Positions 1-12,468 are shown, counted from the first letter of the stretch. The stretch is 64,000 nt of DNA from Schistocephalus solidus (GCA_017591395.1 WEDG01007613.1:1-64000), one strand, 5' to 3'. Notes: generated by a model not told the origin, from the sequence alone. A program made the numbers and translations.

Positions 1-1422
1 ATTGTACACCATTTCCGTCTTACCACATAAGGACAGATACATTTCTTTCACGAGGCAGTGCTTCAGTCTAGCCTACAGTAAAGGGCACCCATTCTGCACG
101 AGTGGAGACGAACAAAGATAGCGTATTGCCGCGAACAATCGTCGAAAATTGCTTCCAATATCTCTGGGAAGGACACCTTGAAGGACGACTATATCCGATG
201 TACGGTAGAAACTGACGCAGTTCAGCACCCTTCCAGGTATCGTAAAAATTCTCGGGTGTCAGGTAGACATTAAGGATTTTTAACCTATCATTCAACGTAG
301 TTATCACTTCAGGTGACAACCGGAAAGGAGCTTCTCTTGGGCTCTTTAGCCACAAATTCAGAAACCGACACATAAAACCAAGGTAAACTAAATTTTAAGT
401 GTCTAAAGGAAAGGAAAGTAATCATTCACACCTACACGCTAGCAATGGCGAAGTGCCCATACGATGGCAATCATCGTTGCCGGAGAGGAAATCGGCATCC
501 GTCCTCAAACGCTCAGAGATGATATAAATATACTACTTTATCTATGTAGTTGCCCTTTAACGCAACACCTTCACAGCCATAATAGGCATTTTACATTCTT
601 AATTTGCTTTGATAAAAGCTCACACTGGAGCATCGAAAATTACAGCAGCTGCACGCAACTCCAGGGTCCTTTTTGATAGGTTCGAAACGAAGACCATCTC
701 TGGTCAAACATACTAACTCTTTTAGCGAGGGGTACATCTGACGGCTTTCCAGAGCCACAATAAAAATTCCAACAATGAATATTTCACTAACAAAGGGCTC
801 CATAATTCTACCTAGATAGACCAAAACTCAAGCTCAGTTTTTTATGTATAGAGAGCCCATCAATAGCTAAATAAGTTACAACATTATTACATATAAGAAG
901 CGCGGAAGGGTCTCGAAACTGCTCTTTTAACTGTTTAACAAGTCCTAAATGAACGTACCCACCACTGCCCATTGCCGTTACCGTTGAAACATCACTTGCC
1001 CCACCCAACAGGGTTCGTGCTTGCGTAGGTAGATCCGACGTCAGCCATCTGAATATCTTCAGAAGACTGCTCAGATGAATCAGTAGTATACGCGAGCGCA
1101 TTGCTAATGACCTCAGAGTCTCTCGTACAGTGGGCTCCTCTTCCATTGTAGGAGTGCTCGAAGCTTCTTTAGTTGCGACGTCAGATGCCATAGCCATCCA
1201 ACTTGTCTCTTCATAAGCAAAGGAAAATCAGAGTCAGAGTCATCATATGCCGAACTGGAAAGGACATCAGATTCCCGGACGATGAAGATGAGTCGAACGG
1301 ATATATTTCCTCATATTCTTGGCAATTGGGCGTTAATCCTCCAGAAAGCCTTGTTTGGCCCGTCTCCTAAGTTTTCTCTTAGATATTGGTCTCCACATAC
1401 TACATGAAAAGCAAATAAAAGG
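1..1422. other. No recognisable gene
   Basis: AT-rich sequence with only short open frames on both strands. I see no known domain, no repeat shared with the rest of the window and no RNA gene. It is probably decayed intergenic or transposon-derived DNA. Confidence 0.5.
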
Positions 1423-2341
1423 TCAGTGTACACAGAACAGTGGTATAGTACGGTTCAGGCAGTTCCAATAGATATCGGGAGCGTTGAAATCTTCAAGTAT
1501 TAACAAGTGTTTGCTACGACAGATTTGCTTTACCTCTGTGATGAGTGCTTCGTCCGTGTCCGTCCGCTGTCCTGGGGGTCGATATACCACGGCAATATAT
1601 AGGTTCGTTTGATTTGAAACTTTCAGTTTACAACCTAGTATTTCACAAGTGAAGTTCCTTTTTGGCGACGGCCCATCCGGAATGAAGTCAATGCCTTCTC
1701 GTATGAACATTGTGATGCCGTCACCCCTACGTCCGTTTCTATCCATGCGAATAAGCTGAAATCCATCTAACCTGACTTCTGTGTCTGCGATTTGATCATT
1801 TAACCATGTTTCAGTTAGAGCTATGAAGTCAGGTTGTAAATGGTCCACGTCCAGTTTGATTTCATCCAATTTGTTGACTATACTCTGCACATTTGTGTAA
1901 ATCCTTGTCACCTTGTTTTGTTCTTTCGATCTCTTTCTTGCACCTGGCGATTATTGCTGTATATTTCGCAAGATATATCCAATCCCCTGTCTGGGTTTAA
2001 ATCTATAGGCATTTGGTAGGGCTTTTGACGGACGTAGTTGCCATCAATTTCACCGGATGCTCCCATACAACGCGTGCATCGTTTTTATGATTTTTTTGTC
2101 TACAGTTTTCAAGTTTAGTTCACTCCCCGTATTTACGTCTTTTTAATTCTGCTACCAATGTCGTCTTTTTAATCCGATCGGTGGGAGATACATCCGGCTG
2201 TAAAAAACACTCCACGATTATTCTTTTCGTAGTCGGGACTTTCGAGAGAGCAATAGATCTACCTGCTGTTTGCTTCCTAGGACGACTTTCAACGATCTTA
2301 GTCTCACCTGATGTGTTTAATTTCCTAATGAGAGGCCCCAA
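1423..2341 (-). mobile_element. 5' fragment of a CR1-like non-LTR retrotransposon (endonuclease part)
   Basis: Read on the minus strand, 1911-1423 encodes the N-terminal two thirds of an apurinic-type endonuclease (EEP fold). It shows TNVQS near the start, the glutamate motif TETWL, then VVYRPPGQ and a GDFN-type motif altered to EDFNAPDIYWN. The segment 2341-2120 lies upstream in the same element and shares the string KIVES with the copy at 22.1-23.3 kb. In intact elements of this group the endonuclease nicks target DNA to prime reverse transcription. Here the frame stops just after the EDFN motif and no reverse transcriptase follows, so this is a 3'-truncated, dead fragment. Confidence 0.75.
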
Positions 2342-2899
2342 TCGAAAGATCTTTTAGATTTCGACTACCACACTGTGTTCTGGTTGTGAGACCTCAGCAT
2401 CCATCACAGTGTTCCAGCCCTTTACTGGTTATCTTACGTTTGGTCAAGTTTAGTAGCGCACTGATTTCTTTACTATTGCTGCTTAGTGGTTCTTTCTCGG
2501 TCTGCTGAGAGAGACTTGAGTATTTCTGATAAGTTTTTTTCACATGAAATAGAAAAATGGTTTAGAAAAGTAGGAGAGATCATTATTTTGGAGGATATAC
2601 TATTTTTTTGTCTGCTGGCTGCCCGGGCGTTACCGAGCGGTCAAGAGCATCGGTCGCTAATCGAGAGGTTGGTGTAGAGGTTGGTACAAAACAAACAAGA
2701 TTTGTTTTTTATTTTGCATAGCGTATAAAAACTAAATGAATGTAGGTACCATAATAATGAATCAAGTCACCTTTAAGTCATTTTTTGAGAGAAGTAGGCT
2801 TTCGTTCTAGAGCTACCTATTCACATTCAAAAAATGTCAACAGAATAAACGTTTACAGTAATAAAGCAGATCAATAAAAATATAAGGTCATCGATATGT
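2342..2899. other. No recognisable gene
   Basis: AT-rich spacer between two retrotransposon fragments. I see nothing in it beyond short chance frames. Confidence 0.4.
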
Positions 2900-5340
2900 G
2901 TGGGTCAGGTGCCAGCTGCCGCTACTGACACAATCTTTATTATATGTACAATAGTTTCTCAGCAAATGGGTATCTAGTTTGCATTGTAATATGTCAACAG
3001 TTTCTGAAAGGACCAACTCGTCAGGGAGTCCGTTCCATGCTCCAACGACCCTCTGCGAAAAGGCGTTCCGACAGACATCCGTGTGGACCTACTTTCTCTG
3101 TAGTTTAAAGGGATGACGCCTCAGATGTTCCATCCCAGCCAATTCAAAGATTTCTGTAAATTCTGGGGCACATTCGCAGCCTTTGATAATCCAGTAGGTT
3201 TGGATGAGGTCACCGCCTAGTTGCCTGTAATTGAGAGGAAACAAATCGAGATCAGCCAGCCTGGCTTCGTTAGGCAGGTGACTAAGATTCTTGATCATCT
3301 TCGAAGCCCTCACCTGCACTCGTTCCAGCTGTAGATAATCCTTCTTGAACTACGGACGCAGGCCTGGACGACATATTCCAAGTGAGATCGAACAAATTCC
3401 CCATAGTTTTTTTCAAATAGTTCCTTATCAATCTGCACAAATCCACATCTGAGTGCAAACAATACCTGTGTCGCGCGTTTAGCTGCCTTTGAACACCGTG
3501 CAGATGGTTTGAGTGAGGAGTTTATTTGGACCCTGAGGTCCTTCTTTTCCTCGAAAATCGAAAGGAGCTGCCCATTGAGAAAGGTTTTGGTAGGAATCAT
3601 CCTCTTCACAGGTCCTTCTGGTACGGAGTCTTAGGACCACACACTTCCCAACGTTAAAATTTAAGAGCCAACGAGAAGACCAGCTGCTAAGACGGTTGAG
3701 ACTCTTACAGTGCGTGCCTATCGGCATCAAATCTGATGACCCTCCAAATTTTAGCGTCGTCTGCAAACATGACAGCCCTGCAACCCAAGTCGTTGACACA
3801 GTCGTTGATGTACACTTAGAAGACTAACGGCCCTAAGGTGGAGTCTTAGGGGACACCAATTAAAACCGGAGTAGGTGTTGATTTCGAGGTATCAACGCAC
3901 ACAATTTGCAATCTTCTTGTAAGAAAATCTGCGATCCATGTCATCAGCATTCCTCTTATGCCAATTTTAGATTAGACGTTTGTGTGAGACACTGTCAAAC
4001 GCCTTCTTTAGATAAGTGTAGATGACGTCAACCGTACCATCTTCGTCCAAAGCATGAGTCCACTGCTCTGTGGAAAGCAATAAACTGGAAATACAGGAGC
4101 GAATCTGTCTGAAGCCATGCTGGAGCTCTGAGAGTAATCGGTTTTCCTCGAGGAATTTCATGGTCGCCTTCTTAATTATTGATTCAAAATGGAGATAAGG
4201 CTGACAGGCGGATGATTGTTGACAGTAGACCGAGCCTTACTCTTGTATATGGGGTATATATTTGCTGCCATCCGATGGCAATTTCCCTGATTCAAATGAC
4301 GAACTGAATGTATGCGCTAGTAGTTTGGAGATTTCGCCAGCCAGTTCTTTCAAAAACGTTGCCAGTTAGTCGTCCGGACCAGACGAATTCGTTTCTTTCA
4401 AATTTTACAGTTCTCATTCCACAAGAGGTTCTGGGAGGAGTTTATAGTTAAGCACTGGACCGGCGTCTATAGCAGCACTGTTGACGTGGTCAAGCTGAAG
4501 TGCAGGTTCTCTAGTGAATTCCGAGACAAAAAGCCGACCCAAGTGCTCGGCTTCCTCGAATTTTCAACGACTTCAACATCATTCCAATCCATAAGCACTG
4601 CGACTGGATCCTTGTTTTTTAATCGACTATTGATATAATGGAACAAAATCAAGGCTTATTTTCCGCCTACTGGATAATTCTTGATTCATAGTTATTCCTT
4701 GCCTGACCGATTATTCTTTGACAGCATTTATTTGGTCACGAAATTCCTCGAGATGTTCTGCTGACTCTGTTTCCCTGAATAGCCTCCATTTTTGTTTTTC
4801 TTCTTAAACTGCCTGTTAGATTCTCTTGTTAACCAGGCAGGGTGTCTATTATTTTTTGCACCTTCATTGGACAAGAGCGTTCACTCAGATCACGTGAAAT
4901 CCTCTTAAAAGATCGTCAGTTATCCGCCGGATTCCCTTTCAGCAAATAATCCCAGTATACGACATCAGTTCTTTCTTCCTTGCGTTAAAATCAGCCTTCC
5001 ATATATTTCGCTTGCCTTCCATTCTCTTCTGGTGATGAGAATAAAGTGAGTGATCCCACAGCAGCATACTATTTACTATGGTCACTCTAATCGAGGAGTG
5101 CAATAGAATACACTTCATCAATGTTAGAGAAGTCCTTCGTAAATACTAGGTCGAGACAATTTGCTCTCTGGTTCTCTCTTAATCTCGTTATATGTTAACC
5201 TTCTGTGCCAGAGGTTGGTCAAGAGTGTGATCCATTAGATTGTGGCCGAAGGAAGTTGGCGCACCGTCAACTGTCAGATTTACCCAGTCTACTATAGGTG
5301 CATTGAAATCTCCAGCAATAAGCACCTCCTGGTGACTTGC
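2900..5340 (-). mobile_element. Degenerate CR1-like non-LTR retrotransposon
   Basis: Reading down the minus strand, about 5330-5280 carries the endonuclease motif AGDFNAPIVDW and 5121-5040 an SDH-type region (LLWDHSLYSHHQ). Then come a linker, the reverse-transcriptase motif QHGFRQIRSC with a KKAFDSVSHKRL block (4160-3967), and the post-RT region with ADLDLFPLNYRQLGGDLIQT (3319-3089). The domain order and these phrases match the better copy at 17.5-21.8 kb (for example LNLFPLSYRQMRGDLLQT). Frames change many times and the region around the catalytic FADD box is not readable, so it is an old inactive copy. The ends are approximate. Confidence 0.8.
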
Positions 5341-6519
5341 TACTTCCTTGAATATTTAATCTTTTCCTTCCTTATCCGATCACATCCATCAGTTGACCTA
5401 TCGAACACGTGTTCGTTTAATCAGATTTCTATAGGTTTATTGAAGTTATTGTAGCACTTTTTTTCTGAAATTATTTTAATTGTCAGAATGTTCAAATTAT
5501 AACTATGATAAGAAAATAAAAGTGGAATTTAAGATTATTGGAAGTTTGTTCAATTATATCAATATTTGTTGCTGAAATTATTTTTATTGTCTAGTAGGCC
5601 AACTGATGGCTGTGATAAAAAAGAAACAGATTGAATATTTATGATTTTTTTGCACAAGATATAATTTAAAAAGATATTTAATCTTGCTCTTGATAATGAA
5701 ACCTTCCCTATTTTATGGAAGGAATCGCACATACTGCCTAAACCCAAACACGGCCGACCTACGTCATTTATAATAAATTGTATATTTAAGGCCCAGATGG
5801 CCCCATCATTACAAACTTAGTACCGTGGTTTAAATAAATACAAAGTGGATAATTGCTGCACTATGTGAGCATCCATATGAACAGCAGAAATGAGTAGTAT
5901 GGTAAACATATCCGATTCAAAGCGATTTGCCATTTTTAAAACAAAAGTCAACAAGCTTTGCCATATACGGTGAACTAGAAAAGAAGCAGTAAAAAAACTC
6001 TTAGGGTTAAATCGGAGGTGGAGTTCGTCGAGCCGCCAATTTAAAAAATAGGAGAAAAAAAACTGCTTCACTAAAAAAATAATAGCTAAATGCAATGGGA
6101 TAGTATTGTGACGTTGCTGACAACGTATGAGGGTTCGGAAAGCTCCTTGTCGGCTGAGAGATAATATAGCAGTCAGAGCTACTGTTTATAAACACCAGTG
6201 GAGGTGAGAGAGGACGAACTCATCGTAGACAACATGGTCGAAACGAAGAGGGGACAGTAGAGGTCACGAGATCATCATCGAGATGCAACCTTGCTGACTG
6301 CATAGTCCATCACCAAAGAGGCAAAACCATCAGAACCCGCCTCGATCATCAACAGAACCTGGAGACTATCGTCAGGGTTGCAAATTTGGAGGAAAGTATA
6401 AAGGTTGTCAAGAGTTGGCAATGCTAGTTTAAAAGGAGGGGAAGAAAAAGTGAATGCAAAGACTGACTCTGCAGAGGATGATGGAAATATAATTAGAGAC
6501 CAATATAATATCAAGGGAG
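5341..6519. other. No recognisable gene
   Basis: Very AT-rich sequence with no domain or repeat I can identify. The part nearest 6.5 kb may be the 3' untranslated end of the adjacent minus-strand retroelement. Confidence 0.4.
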
Positions 6520-7690
6520 CTGCTTCAAATACCAGGAATACCCTTGCAAAATTTAAAAGTTGCGAGTTTGGGTAGGAAACAGACAATAAGGACTTTAAAA
6601 TCTTCCGAAGTTAAATGTTTGTGTACTTTGGTTTTGAAAATAGCTAATGTAGACGACAACCTAATTTGCAGTGAAAGATTATTCCATATAAAAGCATATT
6701 TAGAGGCAAAAAACTGAGACCGGTTAGTTGTGGAGCTACGGGGTAGTGAAATGATCATGGAGGAATTACGAGTGGCATAGGGTCGATCCACCGGAGTGAG
6801 AGCGTTAATTCGTGGGAGATTTGGGCTATAGTTAACGCGAAACGGGAAGCAGAGACCGGCTTCGAATTATCTAACCCACAGAAATTTAATGTTTGCTAAC
6901 TGGCATCTATCCGTATAAGAGATACAGGATCCAGGAAGAGAAAATAGTCTTCGAGTAAAAACCCTCTGAACTTTTTAAATCTTACTGCGGTCAGAGGCGT
7001 TCATCAGCCCAAAGAGGGGACAGCAGTATTCTAGGATAGGAAGAACAAACATGCGGTATAGGTTTAACTTTATTTCCGGAAGGAAGACATTATGTGATAT
7101 AAAACCACATATCTGTACAGCCTTTGCAGAAATTCGATCTGCATGAGGCGATAATGCTAGCTTATTGGTGTAACTTAGACCTAAGTCTTTTATGGTTGAT
7201 CGTTCTAAAAGTGTACTATTTTGAAATATTAGGGGTCCAGGAAGCTTGGCGGGGCTAAAACACATGAAACTGCTCCTGGATGGAGAAAATTTCATCTGCC
7301 AAGTACAGCTCCAACGTAAGAGCATAAGTAGATCAGTGTTGATTTTATCAACGAAACTTTTGGCAGTGTCTTTAGAAAATGAATAAATGCACTTGAGATC
7401 GTCAGCGTAAACGAAATTTTGTGAATTTGTGAGTAAAATTGAAATTTAAGTTTACGTACAAAATGAAAAGAAGGGGACCTAGAGCCGTGCCTTGAAAAAA
7501 AACGCCACTCGTGATCGGCTGAGGCCTCGAATAGCTTTTACCTACTAAGACCTTCTGGCCGCGGTTAGACAAGTACGAACGAATGAAGTCTAGGAGAGGA
7601 GGCCGGATGCCGAGGGCTTCCAGGTTCACCAGAAGACGTTTGTGCAGTACCTTGTCAAAGGCTTTGCTCAGGTCAAAGTAGATCACAACC
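6520..7690 (-). mobile_element. Jockey/CR1-group retrotransposon, 3' half (interrupted copy)
   Basis: The minus strand encodes the second half of a reverse transcriptase and its C-terminal domain. About 7690-7402 has VVIYFDLSKAFDKVLHKRLL and a GTALGPLLFILYV block. 7325-6975 has STIKDLGLSYTNKLALSPHAD and the conserved VLPILEYCCPLF, and 6791-6525 has the wNnLs..ir tail domain that ends such proteins. The segment between the two halves, including the FADD box, is damaged. The 5' continuation is not adjacent. It is found at 12946-13165, because the RTE-like element at 7690-12945 has inserted into this copy. Confidence 0.82.
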
Positions 7691-8553
7691 GACAGTTCGA
7701 CCGTCGATTTCGACGAGGTCCACCGTATGTTCCACACCAGGTGGTGCAGGGACGGTGACTTGCGCGTGAATTAGTTTTAAGTGATAGTAGCCTTGCGCTG
7801 CAGCTACCGCACTCTCTCCTCCTCCCCCACCTGAGCCCAGTGTCAAGACAGAGTCAAGTAGACCGGAGATGGGAGAGGGCGCAGGTGGCTGGCGTGGCCG
7901 GAGCCGCCCTGGGCGTGCCACCACACCTGGCTCGGATCCCACGGAGTGGGAGTGCCATAAAGGCCACATTAAGAAGGAGCCATTGCCACCTGACTCTCAG
8001 TCCGCCAGTCAGCCACTCCACACAAAACACACATTGAGCTGACCACGCGGTCCGATTTATCTCGTCAGTTGGCAATCTTCCAAGCCACGGCTTTTAGCGC
8101 ACCGTGATAGTTTTAATCCCGTCAGATTGTTTATAGTGAGGAACATGCGCTGAGCTGTCGACCTCACTCTCTCCCCAACCCCCACCATCAGACACTGTCC
8201 AAGCCGGTCAGTAGCCTGATGTGGGAGTGGGCGCATTGGCTGACGAATCGGCGTACCCGTCTTTGCGCGCCACAGCACGACCTGGCCCCCATAACGCACA
8301 CACCAGGATTCACAAACTCAGGGGATATGGAGCAGCCATCGCCGTCTGACTCCCAGTCCACTGGTCAGCCACTCGACACACACAGCACATACACTGAGCC
8401 GACGGCGTGGTCTGGTGGAAGCGTCAGATTGACAGACTTCCCAGCCACGGTTACTAGGAAACAGTGGTATACTCTGGTAAATGGTGATTGTGAGGGTGTT
8501 GTCGATGTATTGGTGTAGGTAGTGTGCGCTGATGTAGCTTAGCCTCCGGTGTT
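7690..8553 (-). repeat. RTE-like element: 3' untranslated tail
   Basis: The 860 bp downstream of the stop codon on the minus strand recur elsewhere in the window as shorter copies that share the 3' end but start at different points (36105, 47590, 47740, 48617, 48980, 53800 and 54095). The shared terminus reads GACGGTCGAACTGTCG and then runs into short GT- or CGT-rich repeats in other copies. This marks it as the element's true 3' end. It abuts the host element's reverse-transcriptase frame at 7690. Confidence 0.75.
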
Positions 8554-9477
8554 TTACCGGAGGTTGTTGTGGAGGCGCATGTGTCCTAAAAAGCCCATGC
8601 GGTGTGTAAATGTGCGGGAGCAGTGAGGGCAGTGAAGGCGGGCGCGTCGACTCTATGTCGGAGCTCCAGGCACTGGTTCACAAGCCTCCGTGCGATGGAT
8701 TTGCAGGTGACCGACCAGGCCAATGCGTGATTTGAAGTTGCGGGCGCAGTGTGGGCAGGAGAAATCGGTAGAGGCTGGGGGGATGTCATTCCTGGTAGTG
8801 GGGGTGTCAGGGGCGCTAAGAATGGCAGAAGCGGAGGGTGTGCATGGTTTATCGGTGTTGTCGGCATTGTTGTGTATTCCGCTGTCATGGATGCGCATGT
8901 GACCGAATAGGCCCATGCGATGAGTGAATGCGTGAGGACAGTGAGGGCAGTGGAGGCGACGAGCTCCTCTGTGTGATTGTGTTCCAGGCACTGGCTCCCC
9001 GGTCTCTGTACGATGTATTCGTGAGGTGAATGTGCGGTCGCATTGAGTACAGTTTAGGAGAGATTCTCCATCGCTGATAGTGGTGGTGGTGGTAGTGAAG
9101 GCGAAGGTGGTGGTGGTTGCGGTGGTGGGGGCAGCAGGCGATGAGGAGATGGGTGTGGTCTCTATGATGGTGGGAGTAATGGAATTGATGCCAGGAGTGA
9201 GGGTGGGAGAGTCAGAAGGAGGTTTGACAGAATTTGACGTAGAAATTGGAATTGACGGATTGTTGGTGCATTGCGTCCGAAGATGTCCAACCAGGCCGAT
9301 TCGCTCGCGGAAGATGCGTTGACAGCGCGGGCATGTTGGCAGGGCCTGGGCATTGGCGGTGTTGGTCCGGGGCGCTGGTGACTTTCGTGCCGCTCTTTTG
9401 GCCTGGGCGGCAACGATTCGGTTGGCCTCATAGATTGCTGAACCATTCTTCACTGATCTTCTCCATGCCGGTCTATC
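8554..9477 (-). pseudogene. RTE-like element: C-terminal C2H2 zinc-finger array
   Basis: Following AIYEANRIVAAQAKRAARK, the frame encodes a string of C2H2-like fingers separated by Ser/Thr/Pro-rich linkers. Finger 1 is CPRCQRIF..GLVGHLRTQC (last ligand Cys). Finger 2 is CTQCDRTFTSRI, with its helix deleted before HRTETGE. Finger 3 is CPHCPHAF..GLFGHMRIH, finger 4 is CPHCARNF..GLVGHLQIH, and finger 5 is CPHCSRTF..GFLGHMRLH. Finger 5 lies after an in-frame TAG at 8653 and immediately before the natural TAA at 8554-8556. Such fingers may bind nucleic acid, perhaps element RNA or target DNA. That role is inferred and not shown by the sequence. The repeated phrase TEaCEPVPGaPt / TGEPVPGTQSH between fingers suggests internal duplication. 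Confidence 0.85.
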
Positions 9478-11631
9478 CTAGGCGAGGTCCTCCCAGGTCG
9501 CCAAGATGATTTGCATTTGCTTCAGTGATTTCTTCAAAGTGTCCTTGTAGCGTCGTTTTTGACCTCCCTGCCGACGAGAACCCGTAGCGACATCTCCGTA
9601 GAAAAGTCGTTTGGATAGTCGCGCATCGTCCATTCTTACCAGGTGGCCGCTCCATCGCAGTTGCACTTGCCTCAGCATGGCATGGATGCTGAGGATTCCG
9701 GTCCGCTCCAGGACTTCCGTGTCCGGGATCCTGTCTTGCCATCTCAGCTTCAGTATTCTGCGGAGGCAGCTGAGATGAAAGTGATTCAGCTTCCTGGCTT
9801 GGTTCGAGTAGACGGTCCAGGTTTCCACTCCGTAAAGGAGTGTCGTCAAGACGACGGCCTTTTACATCTTCAGTTTGGTGTTCAGGTGAATACCGTGGCG
9901 ATTCCACACGGAGGCCTGCAGCCGGCCGAAGGCCTGACTAGCTTTGGAGATCCGTTGGGCAACCTCGTCATCGATTCTCGTGTTGCGCGACATCGTGCTT
10001 CCTAGATAAGCGAAGGTTTTCACGTTTTTGAGTTGAGCACCGTTGACATTGATTCGAGGAGCATTGTATTCCGCGCTGGGTGGCGGCTGGTTCATGACAA
10101 CCGTTTTGGCTGTACTGATTGTTTATCCAAAATCGGTGCCACCTTCGGCGAATAGGTCCATGTTCCTTTGCATGTCCTCCTTCGTCACGGTGTTAAGGGC
10201 GCAGTCGTCCGCGAAGAGCAAGTCATGGACTGTAGTCGTAGACACGCGCGTTGGAGCCTGCATACGCCGACTGTTGAGAAGGTGCCCGTCAGTTCTGTAG
10301 GCGATGCGGATACCAGGCTGCTCATCACGGTAGGCGTCCATCAGCATAGCCGAGAACATGAGACTGAAGAGGGTGGGGGCCAGTACGCAGCCCTGCTTCA
10401 CTCCGTTGGTCACTGCGAATGCTTCGGATACCGTCCCGTTGTCAGTGACGCGCGCAGTCATCCCGTCATGAAGCTGACGCACCATGTGCGTAAACCGCTC
10501 AGGACAACCAAATTTCTGCATGACTTTCCACAGTCCGTCACGATTCACCGTGTCAAAGGCTTTCGTTAGATCCACGAAGGTATTTTATAGGTGAGTTCGC
10601 GTCTCCTGACACTTCTCTTGTAGCTGGCGGGCGGCAAAGATCATATCGGTTGTTCCGCGGTGTCGGCGGAAGCCACATCGGCTTTCTGGGAGCAGACCCT
10701 GCTCTAGGTGACCCTTAAGGCGATTGAGAAGGATACGGGCGAAGATCTTCCCGGCGATGTTGAGCAACGAGATGCCTCTGTGCTTATGACAGAGTGTCCG
10801 GTTCCCCTTCCGTTTGTAGAGATGGACGATGGTCGCGTCTTTGAAATCCTGAGGAACTTGTTCTTGGCGCCACATCTCCTGGAAGAGTGTTGTGATTTCT
10901 GCCATCAGCCGGGGCCCAACGTGCTTGTAGACGTCCGGTGGGATTGCGTCGGATCCCGGTGCTTTACCGCTGGAAATCTGCTGCACGGCCCGGATGGTTT
11001 CTGGTAGGGACGGCGGCAGATCCAGGTCATTGTTCGTGTCCACTTGAGGGAGCCGGTCAATGGCTGCATCAGAGATGGCTGATGAGCAATTAAGGACATT
11101 TCTCAAGTACTCGGCCCAGCACTTCAGAATTTGCGATTTCTCTTTCAGCAGTGTTGTGCCGTCAGAGCTGAGCAGCAGTGCAGACCCCTTGATACACGGG
11201 CCGTAGATGGCCTTGATGGCTTTGGAAAAGTTTTTCATTTCATTGCGGTCCGCATACCCCTGGATTTCCCCAGCCTTTCGGATCATCCAGGCATCCTGCA
11301 TCTCCCGCAGCCGTTGTTGTACAAGGCACCGGCATCTGAAAAATGCTGCTTTGGTGGCGTCAGTCCGAAGGTCCATGTAGGCTTTGTGTAGTCCATTCTT
11401 CTCCACGAGTAAGTTGCTGATGTCGGCATCATTGTCATCAAACCAGTCCTGGTGTCGACGGCGTGCGCGTTCGAGAACATTGAGGGCGGTGGACTGGATG
11501 ACATTTCGCAGTTGACAACGTCATGTCTCCACGGTAGCGTTATCATCTGGAGCATGCAGGTCCTCCAGTTTCCCGGTTATTTGGTTGCTGAAATCAAAAC
11601 AGTGAGCAGGCAAATTTAATAAAAGAGTATT
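9478..11631 (-). pseudogene. RTE-like element: reverse transcriptase and post-RT domain
   Basis: Reverse transcriptase of the RTE type. From the N-terminus it shows SSGKAPGSDAIPPDVY, DATIVHLYKRKGNR, HRGISLLNIAGKIFARIL, GFRRHRGTTD, FVDLTKAFDTVNRDGLW with the first catalytic aspartate, TNGVKQGCVLAPTLFSLMF, and the catalytic box LLFADDCAL. The thumb and post-RT region include [42 protein letters not shown] and [12 protein letters not shown]. In-frame stops lie at 11521 (TGA), 10585 (TAA), 10123 (TAA) and 9862 (TAA), and the last codon of this segment is TAG at 9478. Each looks like a single-base change within otherwise conserved text, so the FADD site is intact but the protein is not. Confidence 0.93.
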
Positions 11632-12468
11632 TTACTTACATGGCGACCTCTTACCTTGAGGCGCTCGACGGGGTTGCAGTCGGAGCCTCATCTGGGAGAT
11701 GACGAGGCGGTGATCTGTCCAACCATCGGCATCGCGGATCGCCTTGGTTACCAGCACGTCCTGTCGATCTCGCCTCCGGACGAGAACATAGTCCAGTAGA
11801 TGCCAGTGCCGCGACCAAGGGTGCATCCACGTGGCCTTCTCCCGCGTCGGAAGGCGGAAGAAGGTGTTGGTCAGCAGGAGATGGTGTTCCGCACACATGA
11901 GCAGAAGAACGAGGACGTTATCGTTACAGCTACCGAGACCGTGGGGACCCAGCACTCCCTGCCAGGCAGCGTGGTCCGTCCCGACGCAGGCATTGAAGTC
12001 ACCAAGGACGATTAACTTGTCCTTTTTCGGCACAGTCGCCAGCAGGTAGTGCAGGTCCTCGTAGAATTCGTCCTTTGCCACATCAGGATTCGTCATTGGG
12101 GGAGCGTAGGCGCTGATGATGGTGGCGAACTGGTCTCCCCGAAGAGGCAGGCGGAAGCTCATCAGGCGATCATTAATACCCTGCGACAAACAGGGCAGAC
12201 GTCCCACGATGTCGTTACGGATGGCAAAGGCAACACCAGCGTCGCGTCGCTCTGCCCTTGGCCGGCCGCTCCAGAAGAAGGTGTAGCTGGCCCCCACCTC
12301 CTCCAGCTGACCCTGCTCAGAGAATCGGGTCTCGCTGAGAGCAGCAATGTCCACCTTGTAGCGCGCCATTTCCCGAGCGACTAGCGCCGTCCTCCGTTCC
12401 GGCCGGTTGCTCCTAGGATTGTCTAAAAGGGAAAGAACATTCCAGGCTGGTAGTGTGAGTGGACTCAC
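11632..12468 (-). pseudogene. RTE-like element: endonuclease domain
   Basis: About 278 residues of apurinic/apyrimidinic-type endonuclease (exonuclease-endonuclease-phosphatase fold). Motifs in order are [20 protein letters not shown] with the metal-binding glutamate, [18 protein letters not shown], the [11 protein letters not shown] aspartate block, and WTDHRLVIS with the final Asp-His. All the catalytic residues I can recognise are present. Hits annotated 'craniofacial development protein 2-like' in flatworms are usually this domain. The domain is followed in the same frame by a TAA (11632-11634), after which coding continues into the reverse transcriptase. I first considered an intron here and rejected it. 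The true start lies upstream of 12468, where the frame remains open. Confidence 0.9.

Noticed and set aside
9080..9322. Val-rich plus-strand frame (MVVVVVKAKVVVV)
   Set aside because: Antisense of the Thr-rich linker in the zinc-finger region of the RTE element.
11590..11657. Spliceosomal intron inside the RTE element (CTCAAG|GTAAGA ... GATTTCAG|C)
   Set aside because: The sequence between is in frame with both sides and reads as normal element protein (LNLPAHCFDFSNQITGKLED) except for one TAA, so a nonsense mutation is the simpler explanation.
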